Source: Streptomyces gardneri
Lineage (GTDB): Bacteria > Actinomycetota > Actinomycetes > Streptomycetales > Streptomycetaceae
Length of the DNA: 64,000 nucleotides
NCBI RefSeq assembly: GCF_006539185.1
Contig: NZ_BJMN01000036.1
Location: forward strand, 1 to 64,000
Direction of reading: 5' to 3'
In this document: in pieces, positions 1 to 7,568 of the stretch
Position numbering within the stretch: position 1 is the first letter of the stretch
How the letters are laid out: each line of letters starts with the position of its first letter
Notes under the pieces: model-generated
Databases searched by the model: none
The model's input: only the letters and a program-made list of their open reading frames with translations
Told to the model about the DNA's origin: nothing
Program-made: the position numbers and the translations under genes

Positions 1-14
1 CCGGCGGGCCGGCG

Positions 15-54
15 TCAGCCGGCCGCGACGGTCATCAGCCGGCCGCGACGGTCA
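15..54. repeat. 20-bp perfect tandem duplication at the end of the GNAT gene
   Basis: The 20-base unit at 15-34 is repeated exactly at 35-54. Each copy carries, on the minus strand, the codons for a TVAAG tail followed by a TGA stop. The acetyltransferase gene stops in the first copy it reaches (35-37). The second copy lies just beyond the stop, so the duplication leaves the protein unchanged. It looks like a recent slippage event. Confidence 0.85.
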
Positions 55-898
55 GGGGAGCGAAGCGTCGACGCCAGTCGCCGGGGAGGTCCGGGAGGGA
101 GCGGACCATGACGCCGTTGGTGGCGATCGAGTCGATGCCGTTCTCCTTCGCCCAGCTCAGCAGCGTCGTGTGGCGCACGTCGATGTCCGTGCGCAGCGGT
201 CGGTCCGTGGCGGCGGCCAGCGAGGCGATCAGCGCCTGGGCCGTGGCCGTGTCCTTGGCGATGAGCGGCCCGACGACATGGGTGGCCATGTTGGGCCACG
301 CCGCAGCGAAGCCGGTGATCTCGCCGTTCTCCTCCGCGACCCGCAGATGGTCCGCGAACGCGGGCAGTCGCGTGAGGATGTGCGTGCGGTCGAGGCCGAA
401 GACCTCGCGGTCCAGGCGCAGGATCGCCTGGAGGTCCTCGGCGGTCGCCGGGCGGACGGGGACGTCCGGGGCGGGCGTGGTGAAGCTGAACCGTCCGCAC
501 ACCATCTCGGACCGGCTCGTCTCGATGAATCCCAGCTGCTCGTACAGGGGCTGTCCGTTGGGAGTGGCGTGCAGGGTGAGGGGGGTGTCACCGGCCTCGG
601 CCAGGACGTGCTGCATGAGTCGGCGTCCCACGCCTTGGCGGGCGTACGCCTCGGCGACGAGCACCATGCCGATCGCGGCGAGCTCCGGGCCGTACGAGGT
701 GACCACGCAGCACGTGACCAGCCCCGTTCCGGACGGGTCGTCGATGCCGTATCCGGTGCCCGCGGTCAGGAGGTGGCCCCACTTGTGCTCTTCGCGCGGC
801 CACCCCCTGTTCTCGGAGAGGTCGGCGCAGCCGAGGAGATCGTCCGCGGTGAGGCGCCGGATGGGGAGCTGAGCGAGAGCTGAGGGGGAAGTCGGCAT
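35..898 (-). CDS. GNAT family N-acetyltransferase with two GNAT-fold halves
   Basis: The 287-residue protein holds two acetyltransferase-like halves. The N-terminal half (about 12-130) has the acetyl-CoA pyrophosphate loop RQGVGRR at 87-93 and the YEQLGF motif at 119-124, so it should be the active domain. The second half (about 146-280) begins VRPATAEDL and lacks an obvious loop. It fits the tandem-GNAT class that acetylates small amines. The ATG at 896-898 has an AAAGG-like ribosome site upstream. The gene diverges from the HAD phosphatase gene. The substrate cannot be told from sequence. Confidence 0.85.
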   Translation of the reverse strand: MPTSPSALAQLPIRRLTADDLLGCADLSENRGWPREEHKWGHLLTAGTGYGIDDPSGTGLVTCCVVTSYGPELAAIGMVLVAEAYARQGVGRRLMQHVLAEAGDTPLTLHATPNGQPLYEQLGFIETSRSEMVCGRFSFTTPAPDVPVRPATAEDLQAILRLDREVFGLDRTHILTRLPAFADHLRVAEENGEITGFAAAWPNMATHVVGPLIAKDTATAQALIASLAAATDRPLRTDIDVRHTTLLSWAKENGIDSIATNGVMVRSLPDLPGDWRRRFAPLTVAAG

Positions 899-999
899 GC
901 CTTTCAGGCTGACCGAATCGATGATCGTCCGTCCACCGGTTTACGAGATCCGGCCGATTACCCGGGGAGGCGTTGATTCCACCCCATGGGATGCGGACG

Positions 1000-1671
1000 A
1001 TGTTTCACGTGAAACCGAGTGAATCCATGGAATCCCGACACGGCAGGCTGCACCTCTTCGACCTCGACGGCACCCTGATCAGGGGGTCGGCCGCCGCTGT
1101 GGAGATCTCCCGGCAACTGGGGCTCCTGGAGGAGATCGCCGCGCTGGAGGAGGGCTTTCTGCGGGGTCTCACTCCGGACGAGTTCGCTGTGCGGGCCCGC
1201 GACCTCTGGTCCACGCTCACCCCGGAGCAGGTCGACGCCGCCTTCGAGGGCGCGCCCTGGCTGACGGGCATCCGCGAGGTCTGGGCCGACATCAAAGCCC
1301 GGGGTGAGCGCTGCGCGGTCATCTCGCTCTCGCCCGACTTCTTCGTCGAGCGCCTGCTCGACTGGGGCGTCGACACGGTGCACGGTTCACGCTGGCCGGC
1401 CGTCCCCTTCACCGAGCCGATCCACCGTCCCGGCATCCTCGACGCGGCGGCGAAGGTGCGGATCGCTCGGGAGCTCTGCACGGAGTACGGGGTGGAGTGG
1501 GCCGACTGCGTGGCCTACGGGGACTCGATGTCCGACGCCGAGCTCTTTGCGATCGTGCGGGACACCGTGGCCGTGAACGCGGACCATCATCTCGCCGGGA
1601 TCTCCCGCCACAGCTATGCCGGAGGGGACCTGCGGGAGGCCTACGACTTGGTCCGAAACCGCGCAGCTTAG
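1000..1671 (+). CDS. HAD-superfamily phosphatase (SerB-like)
   Basis: The 223-residue haloacid-dehalogenase hydrolase has motif I FDLDGTL (nucleophile Asp21, Asp23), a motif II serine in SLSPDFF, and motif III GDSMSDAELF near residue 177. The alpha-helical cap between motifs I and II is typical of SerB-like phosphoserine or phosphomonoester phosphatases. The start is ambiguous. The ATG at 1000 lies on the parS site, and a second ATG at 1027 is close to motif I; neither has a clear ribosome site. The choice of 1000 is by analogy with cydCD, which also starts on parS. The substrate is unknown. Confidence 0.85.
   Translation: MFHVKPSESMESRHGRLHLFDLDGTLIRGSAAAVEISRQLGLLEEIAALEEGFLRGLTPDEFAVRARDLWSTLTPEQVDAAFEGAPWLTGIREVWADIKARGERCAVISLSPDFFVERLLDWGVDTVHGSRWPAVPFTEPIHRPGILDAAAKVRIARELCTEYGVEWADCVAYGDSMSDAELFAIVRDTVAVNADHHLAGISRHSYAGGDLREAYDLVRNRAA
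1002..1015. promoter_or_regulatory. parS centromere site (perfect 14-bp palindrome)
   Basis: GTTTCACGTGAAAC is the Streptomyces parS core bound by ParB for origin segregation. Many such sites cluster around oriC in this genus. This copy begins two bases into the ATG at 1000 and would encode FHVK of the HAD phosphatase, so ParB binding would cover that gene's translation start. Confidence 0.93.
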
Positions 1672-1693
1672 CCAGAAACCCGGCCCTATGTCC

Positions 1694-1727
1694 CGAGAAC
1701 ACCGCTTTCCGTCCGAAGCGGTGCTCG
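1694..1727 (+). terminator. Hairpin between HAD phosphatase and flavohemoprotein genes
   Basis: An 8-bp stem (CACCGCTT/AAGCGGTG) is extended by CGAG/CTCG after a 2-nt bulge and has an 8-nt loop. There is no T-run, as is common in Streptomyces. It most likely ends HAD phosphatase transcription before the flavohemoprotein promoter. Confidence 0.55.
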
Positions 1728-1776
1728 GAGCGGTCATGCTGCGGGCACGGAAGCCGGCCAGCGTGAGGCGAGGCAC

Positions 1777-3000
1777 ATGATGGATGCTCCGACCACCCCG
1801 AAGGACGGGACGGGGGCCCGAATACCCGAAGAGGCCTCCCCCGACGCGGTTCTCGTCCGCCGCACCCTGGCGGAGATCGCACCCGTCGCCGACCAGGTGA
1901 CCTCGTACTTCTACGCCCTGCTCTTCGTCCGGAACCCCGAGCTGCGCGAGATGTTCCCCGCGGCCATGGACACCCAGCGGGACCGGCTCCTGAAGGCCCT
2001 CCTGACGGCCGCCGAGCACCTGGACGACGCACCCGTCCTCACCGCGTATCTGGAGAACCTCGGCAAGGGACACCGCAAGTACGGCACGAAGGCCGCCCAC
2101 TACCCGGCCGTCGGCGAGGCCCTCATCGGAGCGCTCGTCCGCTACGCCACGGCGAGCTGGGACGCGGAGACCGAGGCGGCCTGGGTCCGTACGTACACGA
2201 CGATCTCCCAGATCATGATCGACGCCGCGGCGGAGAACGAGGAGCACGCGCCCGCCTGGTGGCAGGCCGAGGTGGTGTCCCACGATCTCCGCACGCCCGA
2301 CGTAGCCGTGGTCACCCTCCGCCCCGACCAGCCGTACCCCTTCCTGGCGGGGCAGTACACGACCTTGGAGACCCCCTGGTGGCCGCGGATCTGGCGCCAC
2401 TACTCCTTCGCCTCGGCGCCCCGGCCCGACGGGCTGCTCTCCCTCCACGTCAAGGCGGTCCCGGCGGGCTGGGTGTCCAACGCGCTGGTCCACCGGGCAC
2501 GCCCCGGGGACGTCCTGCGCCTCGGTCCGCCGGCCGGCTCCATGACGGTCGACCACTCCACCGACAGCGGACTGCTCTGTCTGGGCGGTGGCACCGGGAT
2601 AGCGCCGATCAGGGCCCTGGTCGAGGACGTCGCCGAGCACGGCGACCGACGGCCGGTCGACGTCTTCTACGGGGCGCGCAGCGGCCACGACCTCTACGAC
2701 ATCGACACGATGCTGCGGCTCCAGAAGACCTTCCCCTGGCTCTCCGTCCACCCGGTCACCGAGGAACAGGGGCGGCTCCCGGACGCCGTCTGCCGCTACG
2801 GGCCCTGGGAGGAGCGCGACGCCTACCTCTCGGGCCCGCTCGGCATGGTCCGCCGGGGCGTCGACGCCCTGCGCGGAGCGGGGGTGCCGTCGGACCGCAT
2901 CCGGCACGACTTCCTGGCGGAGCTCACCCCCGCGAGCGGTGATCAGCCCAGGTCGGGGGCGTGCATGGCGAGGACCCCCTCGATGTTGCCGTCGAGGTAG
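1777..3000 (+). CDS. Flavohemoprotein (globin-FAD-NAD oxidoreductase; nitric oxide dioxygenase-like)
   Basis: The 407-residue protein combines a globin domain (about 23-155), an FAD-binding barrel (about 165-265) and an NAD-binding domain (about 270-395). The globin shows FYALLF (B-helix Tyr) and HYPAVGEAL with proximal His108. The FAD site motif is RHYSFAS, and the nucleotide loop is LCLGGGTGIAPI. Proteins of this architecture turn NO plus O2 into nitrate with NADH, or act as NADH-dependent globin reductases. The last 19 residues run into the convergent Nudix gene (58-bp overlap). No NsrR-type operator was recognised upstream. Confidence 0.87.
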   Translation: MMDAPTTPKDGTGARIPEEASPDAVLVRRTLAEIAPVADQVTSYFYALLFVRNPELREMFPAAMDTQRDRLLKALLTAAEHLDDAPVLTAYLENLGKGHRKYGTKAAHYPAVGEALIGALVRYATASWDAETEAAWVRTYTTISQIMIDAAAENEEHAPAWWQAEVVSHDLRTPDVAVVTLRPDQPYPFLAGQYTTLETPWWPRIWRHYSFASAPRPDGLLSLHVKAVPAGWVSNALVHRARPGDVLRLGPPAGSMTVDHSTDSGLLCLGGGTGIAPIRALVEDVAEHGDRRPVDVFYGARSGHDLYDIDTMLRLQKTFPWLSVHPVTEEQGRLPDAVCRYGPWEERDAYLSGPLGMVRRGVDALRGAGVPSDRIRHDFLAELTPASGDQPRSGACMARTPSMLPSR

Positions 3001-3422
3001 TGACGCAGGGAGAGAGGGACGAGGTGGACGGCGGCGATGCCCACCCGGCTGAACGGCACCCGGACGATCTCGTACTCGCCGATCGGTTCGTCGATCTCGG
3101 GGCCGTGCCGGAGGGAGGGGTCCATGGAGCCGAGCCGGCACACGAAGAAGTGCTGGACCTTCACTCCGGAGACCCCGCCGTCGACGATGTGCTCGACGGT
3201 GTCGACGAAGCAGGGCACCACGTCGGTGATCTTGGCGCCGAGCTCCTCGTGCACCTCGCGGTGCAGGGCCTCGACGACGGTGGTGTCGGAGGGCTCCACG
3301 CCGCCACCGGGCGTGAGCCAGTAGGGATCCATCCCCGGCTTGGTGCGTTTGATGAGGACGAGATCGTCCCCGTCGAGCAGGATGGCGCGTGCGGTGCGCT
3401 TGATCACGGGCCGTTCGGTCAT
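2943..3422 (-). CDS. Nudix hydrolase
   Basis: The 159-residue protein is a single Nudix domain, and its signature contains REVHEELG, which binds the catalytic metal. The first conserved Glu of the consensus box (Gx5E) appears replaced: the spacing gives Thr or Asp. The active-site core is otherwise intact. The substrate would be a nucleoside diphosphate linked to another moiety. It lies 35 bp downstream of the LysR gene on the same strand, so the two may be cotranscribed, and it overlaps the convergent flavohemoprotein end. Confidence 0.85.
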   Translation of the reverse strand: MTERPVIKRTARAILLDGDDLVLIKRTKPGMDPYWLTPGGGVEPSDTTVVEALHREVHEELGAKITDVVPCFVDTVEHIVDGGVSGVKVQHFFVCRLGSMDPSLRHGPEIDEPIGEYEIVRVPFSRVGIAAVHLVPLSLRHYLDGNIEGVLAMHAPDLG

Positions 3423-3457
3423 GGGAAGAAAATGGCCCGTCCGGGGTGTCCTGAAAC

Positions 3458-4354
3458 TCACCAGTCCGCGGCGGCCCGCAATAGCCCCTCGTGGGCCCGC
3501 GCGATGTGCGAGAGCGCGAGCGTGCCGGTCCGTACGACGAGGAAGTACGTCCGCAGCGGAGGCACCGGAGGATCGAGCAGCGCCACGAGCCGACCCTGTT
3601 CCAAAGCCTCCTCGCACAGATAGCGCGGCAGGACGGCAAGACCGGCACCCGATGCGGCGGAGTCCCGTACGGCTCGAAGGTCGGGAGCGATCACGGTCGC
3701 GGCCGCCGCGGGCTTGGTCTCGAAGACGGCGGCCCAGTAGCGGGAGACGAACGGCAGCGACTCGTGCACCTCGACCACCGGAAGCTGCTCCAGGACCACC
3801 GCATCCTTGCCGAGCAGCACTTCGGGGGCGAGCCGCGCCGCCCAGCGCGGGGCCGCGACCAGCACGTGCTCCTCGTCGCAGAGGGGGGTGGCCACGAAGA
3901 GACCGCCGCGCGGGCGGGCGGTCGTCAGGGCCAGATCGTGGTGGCCCGCGGCGAGCCCGTCGAGGATCTCCTCCGAGTTCCCGAGGAAGGTCGCCCGCAC
4001 GGCGAGACCCTGGCCGACCAGCGGGGTGAGCGCGGGCAACGCGCGGAGCGCGGTGAACTCCGGGGGCCCCGCGACATGGAGGGTACGGACGCCGCTCTCC
4101 TCGTCGAGGCCGGTCTCGGCGATCTCGACCAGGGCGTCCAGATGGGGTGCGGCACGGTGCGCGAGCTCGTCGCCGATCGTCGTCGGCGTGACCCCGCGCG
4201 CCTGTCTGAGGAAGAGCGGCCGGCCCAGCTGCCGCTCCAGGGTCCTGATCTGGCTGGTGACGGCGGGCTGGGAGAGACCCAGGAGCGCGGCGGCGCGGGT
4301 GAAGGAGCCGGCCCGGTGCACCGTGACGAACGTGCGCAGCAGGGCCAGATCCAT
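3458..4354 (-). CDS. LysR-family transcriptional regulator
   Basis: This 298-residue protein has an N-terminal winged helix-turn-helix (1-60, with the motif AALLGLSQPAVTSQIRTLE) and a C-terminal periplasmic-binding-like effector domain (about 90-290). Length and layout are typical of the family. LysR regulators usually act on a neighbouring or divergent gene, but here the flanking genes run the same way, so the target is unclear. The ligand is unknown. Confidence 0.9.
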   Translation of the reverse strand: MDLALLRTFVTVHRAGSFTRAAALLGLSQPAVTSQIRTLERQLGRPLFLRQARGVTPTTIGDELAHRAAPHLDALVEIAETGLDEESGVRTLHVAGPPEFTALRALPALTPLVGQGLAVRATFLGNSEEILDGLAAGHHDLALTTARPRGGLFVATPLCDEEHVLVAAPRWAARLAPEVLLGKDAVVLEQLPVVEVHESLPFVSRYWAAVFETKPAAAATVIAPDLRAVRDSAASGAGLAVLPRYLCEEALEQGRLVALLDPPVPPLRTYFLVVRTGTLALSHIARAHEGLLRAAADW

Positions 4355-4520
4355 GTCCGCCCCCTCCCGGCCGTGCGGCCGTTCGACTCAGGCGGTCGGC
4401 TGACTGCGCCTCAGGACCGTCCAACTATAAATAAGTCGATAGGTCTCTGTCGCTACCGTGATTGGACACTGACGCACAGTCAACTAGCCTTGTTCAGGCG
4501 GTCTCCGCGCGTGGAACCGA

Positions 4521-4559
4521 GGGCGTTCCGAGCCACGAGGGGGGAGGCTCGGAGCGCCC
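4521..4559 (-). terminator. Hairpin terminator downstream of the PLP lyase gene
   Basis: Arms at 4521-4534 and 4546-4559 pair over 14 bp with one G-U position and an 11-nt loop. It follows the minus-strand operon ending at 4582. Confidence 0.7.
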
Positions 4560-4581
4560 CGTTCCTGCCGCCACCAGCCCC

Positions 4582-5721
4582 TCAGCCCGCGGCCCCGGCC
4601 TCGTCGAGGGCGCGCAGGACATCGGCGATCAGATCCTCCGGATCCTCGGCGCCCACGGAGAAGCGGATGAAGCCCTCCGCGACCGCGTCCCCGCCCCAGC
4701 GCCCGCGCCGCTCCGCCGTGGAGCGCACGCCGCCGAAGCTGGTGGCGTCGTCCACGAGCCGCAGCTCTTCGAGGAACCGCTCGGCCCGCTTCCGGTCCGC
4801 CAGTTCGAAGGAGACCACCGGGCCGAAGCGCCGCATCTGCCGGGCCGCCACCGCGTGCGAGGGGTCGCTTGGCAGCCCCGGGTAGCGCAGCCCGGTCACG
4901 TCCGCGCGCTCGGCGAGCACCTGCGCGAGGGACAGGGCGGTGGAGCACTGCCGGTCGATCCGCAGCTGGAGGGTGGCCAGCGAGCGGTGGGCGAGCCAGG
5001 CCTCCATGGGGCCGGGGATCGCGCCGACGACCTTGCGCCAGCGCCGTACCTCCGCCGCCCGCCGGGGATCCCGACAGCTCACGTGCCCGAGCAGGACGTC
5101 ACCGTGCCCGGTCATGCCCTTGGTGTCGCTGGCGACGGAGAAGTCCGCGCCGAGCTCCAGGGGCCGCTGGCCGAGCGGGGTGGCGAGGGTGTTGTCGACG
5201 GCCACGAGCGCTCCCGCGGCGTGCGCCTCGTGCACCATGCGCCGGATGTCGCAGACGTCGAGCCCGGGGTTCGACGGGGTCTCGATCCAGAGCAGCCGGG
5301 CGCCTTCGAGGACGGCGAGCTGGCCGTCACCGCCGGTCGGCGCGGTGCGGACCTCGATGCCGTACGCCCTCAGCTGCTCGTGCAGCAGCGGCAGCGCCTG
5401 GTAGCCGTCGGTCGGCAGCACCACCGCGTCGCCGGCCTTCAGCTGGGAGAAGAGGACGGCGGAGATCGCGGCCATGCCGGAGGCGAAGACCAGCGTCTCG
5501 ACGTCCTGCTCCCCCGGTGCCTCCAGCTCGCCGATCGCCCGTTCCAGGTGGGTCCACGTGGGGTTCTCGTCGCGGCCGTAGGTGTACGGGCCGGTCGGAT
5601 CGCCCGGCAGGTGGAAGTGGGCCGCGAAGACCGGGCCCGGCAGGGTCGGTTCGTACTTCACGGGCTCGGGGAGCCCGGCCCGTACCGCGCGCGTTCCGTC
5701 GCCGATGTCCATGTCCGTCAC
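4582..5721 (-). CDS. Cys/Met-metabolism PLP enzyme (cystathionine gamma-lyase/synthase family)
   Basis: This 379-residue fold-type I enzyme carries the family landmarks: YTYGRDENPT (48-57), SGMAA (81-85) for PLP phosphate, ETPSNPG (147-153), DNT (176-178), and the Schiff-base Lys201 in SDTKGMTGHGD. Members cleave or form cystathionine in transsulfuration. Sequence alone does not separate lyase from synthase. It starts at GTG, overlapping the stop of the tyrosine phosphatase gene by 4 bp (GTGA), so translation of the two is coupled. Confidence 0.88.
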   Translation of the reverse strand: MTDMDIGDGTRAVRAGLPEPVKYEPTLPGPVFAAHFHLPGDPTGPYTYGRDENPTWTHLERAIGELEAPGEQDVETLVFASGMAAISAVLFSQLKAGDAVVLPTDGYQALPLLHEQLRAYGIEVRTAPTGGDGQLAVLEGARLLWIETPSNPGLDVCDIRRMVHEAHAAGALVAVDNTLATPLGQRPLELGADFSVASDTKGMTGHGDVLLGHVSCRDPRRAAEVRRWRKVVGAIPGPMEAWLAHRSLATLQLRIDRQCSTALSLAQVLAERADVTGLRYPGLPSDPSHAVAARQMRRFGPVVSFELADRKRAERFLEELRLVDDATSFGGVRSTAERRGRWGGDAVAEGFIRFSVGAEDPEDLIADVLRALDEAGAAG

Positions 5722-6209
5722 GGTGTCCGGTCCTCCAGTTCCAGGCGTACGGCCGCGAGCAGTCCTCCGCTCGACGCCTCCACCATCTCAAGACACTCCT
5801 CGTACTCCTCACGGCCCCCGGAGTACGGGTCGGGGACGTCGAGCGCCTCCCCGGCGGCCGGGTCGTAGGAGCGCAGCAGCCGTACCCGGGCCGCCTCCTC
5901 GGGCGTGCGGGCGAGCCGGTGGAGCTCCCGCAGGTGCCCTTCGTCCAGCGCGATCACCAAGTCGATGGCCGGGAACCAGGAGGCCCGGAACTGACGGGCG
6001 GTGTGCGCGGAGTCGTAGCCGTTCTCCTCGAGTACGGAGACCGTGCGCGGGTTGGCGTCCTCGCCCTCGCGCCAGACTCCGGTGCCGGCGCTCTCGACCA
6101 CCACCAGCCCGCCGAGGCCGGCCTCTTCCACATGTCTGCGGAAGACGTGCTCGGCCATCGGCGAGCGGCAGGTGTTGCCGGTGCAGACGAAGCAGACGCG
6201 GTAGGTCAT
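5718..6209 (-). CDS. Low-molecular-weight protein-tyrosine phosphatase
   Basis: The 163-residue protein has the P-loop CTGNTCRS (Cys9 nucleophile, Arg15) at the N-terminus and the general-acid region DVPDPYSGG near 128-136, both diagnostic of LMW-PTPs. ATG 6209 is preferred because GGAG lies five bases upstream; a GTG at 6218 is possible. It is the middle gene of a tight minus-strand operon, with 9 bp to the upstream membrane gene and a 4-bp overlap with the PLP lyase. In Streptomyces, PtpA-type enzymes affect secondary metabolism, which is family knowledge rather than seen here. Confidence 0.92.
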   Translation of the reverse strand: MTYRVCFVCTGNTCRSPMAEHVFRRHVEEAGLGGLVVVESAGTGVWREGEDANPRTVSVLEENGYDSAHTARQFRASWFPAIDLVIALDEGHLRELHRLARTPEEAARVRLLRSYDPAAGEALDVPDPYSGGREEYEECLEMVEASSGGLLAAVRLELEDRTP

Positions 6210-6218
6210 GGTCTCCAC

Positions 6219-6596
6219 TCAGTCGCCGTCGGGGAGCACGACGTTCAGCGCCCACGAGACGATGGAGATGATCAGGCCGCCGAGGACGGCGGTCCAGAAG
6301 CCCTCCACGTGGAAGCTGAGGTCGAACTGCTCGGCCAGCCAGGACGTCAGGAGCAGCATCAGGGCGTTGACCACCAGGGTGATCAGGCCGAGCGTCAGGA
6401 TGAAGAGCGGCAATGTCAGCAACTTGACGATCGGCTTGACCAAGACGTTCACGAGGCCGAAGACCAGGGCGACGAGAATGAGGGTCAGGGCCTTCTTGCC
6501 GGTGCTCTCACCGGTCAGGGTGATGTCCTGGAGGAGCCAGATGGCGACTCCCAGGGCGCCCGCGTTGGCGAGCGTCTTGACTACAAAATTCTTCAT
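6219..6596 (-). CDS. Four-TM phage-holin-family membrane protein
   Basis: This 125-residue protein is nearly all membrane segments, four helices in all, with the motif VNVLVKPIVKLLTLP between helices 2 and 3. This is the holin superfamily IV pattern widespread in actinobacterial chromosomes. Despite the name, these are housekeeping membrane proteins with no known lytic role. ATG 6594-6596 was chosen because the helix begins directly after it. It is the first gene of the operon with the tyrosine phosphatase and PLP lyase. Confidence 0.85.
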   Translation of the reverse strand: MKNFVVKTLANAGALGVAIWLLQDITLTGESTGKKALTLILVALVFGLVNVLVKPIVKLLTLPLFILTLGLITLVVNALMLLLTSWLAEQFDLSFHVEGFWTAVLGGLIISIVSWALNVVLPDGD

Positions 6597-6647
6597 GTGT
6601 CTGATCGTGGCAGACATGATCGGGCCAAGGGCAGGGGCTGACAGGCG

Positions 6648-6965
6648 ATGAAGGCATTCCGGCTGGACGAACTGGAGGCGGAGCGCGCCGCGAACCAGGG
6701 CGCCTATCTCCAGTTCCTGCGGGAGCGGAACATGTCGGTGGGCCTGTACGCGCTGGACGCCGGGGCGCTCGACCCGCAGCAGCCGCACGGCCAGGACGAG
6801 GTGTACTTCGTGGTCAGCGGCCGTGCGGCGATCACGGTCGGGGAGGAGACGACCCAGGTGGCGCGCGGCAGCGTGGTCTACGTGCCGGCCGGGGTGCCCC
6901 ACAAGTTCCACCACATCAGCGAGGACCTGCGGGTCCTGGTGGTCTTCTCCCCGCCGGAGAGCTGA
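6648..6965 (+). CDS. Cupin-domain protein
   Basis: This small 105-residue protein is a single beta-barrel cupin. Motif 1 is HGQDEVYFVVSG with candidate metal ligands His47 and Glu51, and motif 2 is VYVPAGVPHKFHH with His85. It could be a metal-dependent enzyme or a sugar/ligand-binding domain. It diverges from the holin-like gene with only 51 bp between starts. The substrate is unknown. Confidence 0.88.
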   Translation: MKAFRLDELEAERAANQGAYLQFLRERNMSVGLYALDAGALDPQQPHGQDEVYFVVSGRAAITVGEETTQVARGSVVYVPAGVPHKFHHISEDLRVLVVFSPPES

Positions 6966-6987
6966 ACCTCGGGGGCGGAGGCGGCGA

Positions 6988-7033
6988 CCCCCTAGGGGGC
7001 GGATCAGGGGAGAGCGGGGGCCCCGGGGCCCCC
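6988..7033. repeat. Two perfect GC palindromes in tandem
   Basis: The sequence CCCCCTAGGGGG (6988-6999) is a 12-bp palindrome. The stretch at 7016-7033 (GGGGGCCCCGGGGCCCCC) is an 18-bp perfect palindrome. They sit between the cupin stop and the DUF5326 gene. They could serve as a terminator or as protein sites; the function is not known. Confidence 0.8.
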
Positions 7034-7114
7034 TCGGGCCGCTTTCCGCCCCTAGCCTTGAGGGTGTTCGGCGCGGAGTGCGTGGAACGAATCTTCGAGA
7101 GCGAGGTAGGGACC

Positions 7115-7333
7115 ATGGCCGTACAGGAGATTCTCGCGGGGATGCCCTGGTGGGTGAAGTGGGTCGCCATACCCGCTCTCGTCCTGGTCGTCTTCGGCGG
7201 ACTGATCACCAGCGTCCTGACCTTCGTGGTCGCGCTGCTGTTCAAGGTGCTGCTCTTTGTGGCACTCGTCGCCGGACTCGTCTACGTCGTGCGCAAGTTC
7301 AAGGGCTCCGCCGGATCGCGCGAGGACTGGTAG
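7115..7333 (+). CDS. DUF5326-type small membrane protein
   Basis: The 72-residue protein has MPWWVKW near the start, a long hydrophobic stretch (about 16-57, one or two membrane helices), and a basic C-terminal tail ending SREDW. It resembles the Streptomyces-restricted DUF5326 family from memory. An upstream in-frame ATG at 7058 exists, but ATG 7115 lies 5 bp behind a GTAGGGACC ribosome-site-like stretch. The function is unknown. It immediately precedes ssgR. Confidence 0.8.
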   Translation: MAVQEILAGMPWWVKWVAIPALVLVVFGGLITSVLTFVVALLFKVLLFVALVAGLVYVVRKFKGSAGSREDW

Positions 7334-7568
7334 CACAAGCCGAGGCACCGTAGGGGACCGACGACGGGCATTAGCCCGGGCGGGGGACGCGTGGGTTGAA
7401 TCCGGGCGGGTCCCCAAGGGCTGCCACTAGAGTGGAATCCCTCCGCCGTGTTGGGGACTACGGGCGTAGACCTCGTACTGACCAGCGGTTTCCCAGGCCC
7501 GGCGGGCGCGCGGGGGCGGCCCCCGCGGGCGGATGCACTGCATCCGTCGTCACGCCTGGGGGTGACCT

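Noticed and set aside
1387..3648. 753-codon minus-strand frame under the HAD and flavohemoprotein genes
   Set aside because: The residues are Arg/Pro/Gly-rich shadow sequence, with no conserved motif and no ribosome site.
6219..6596. Prophage remnant suggested by the holin-like protein
   Set aside because: The four-TM family is a normal chromosomal protein in actinobacteria, and no other phage gene is nearby.
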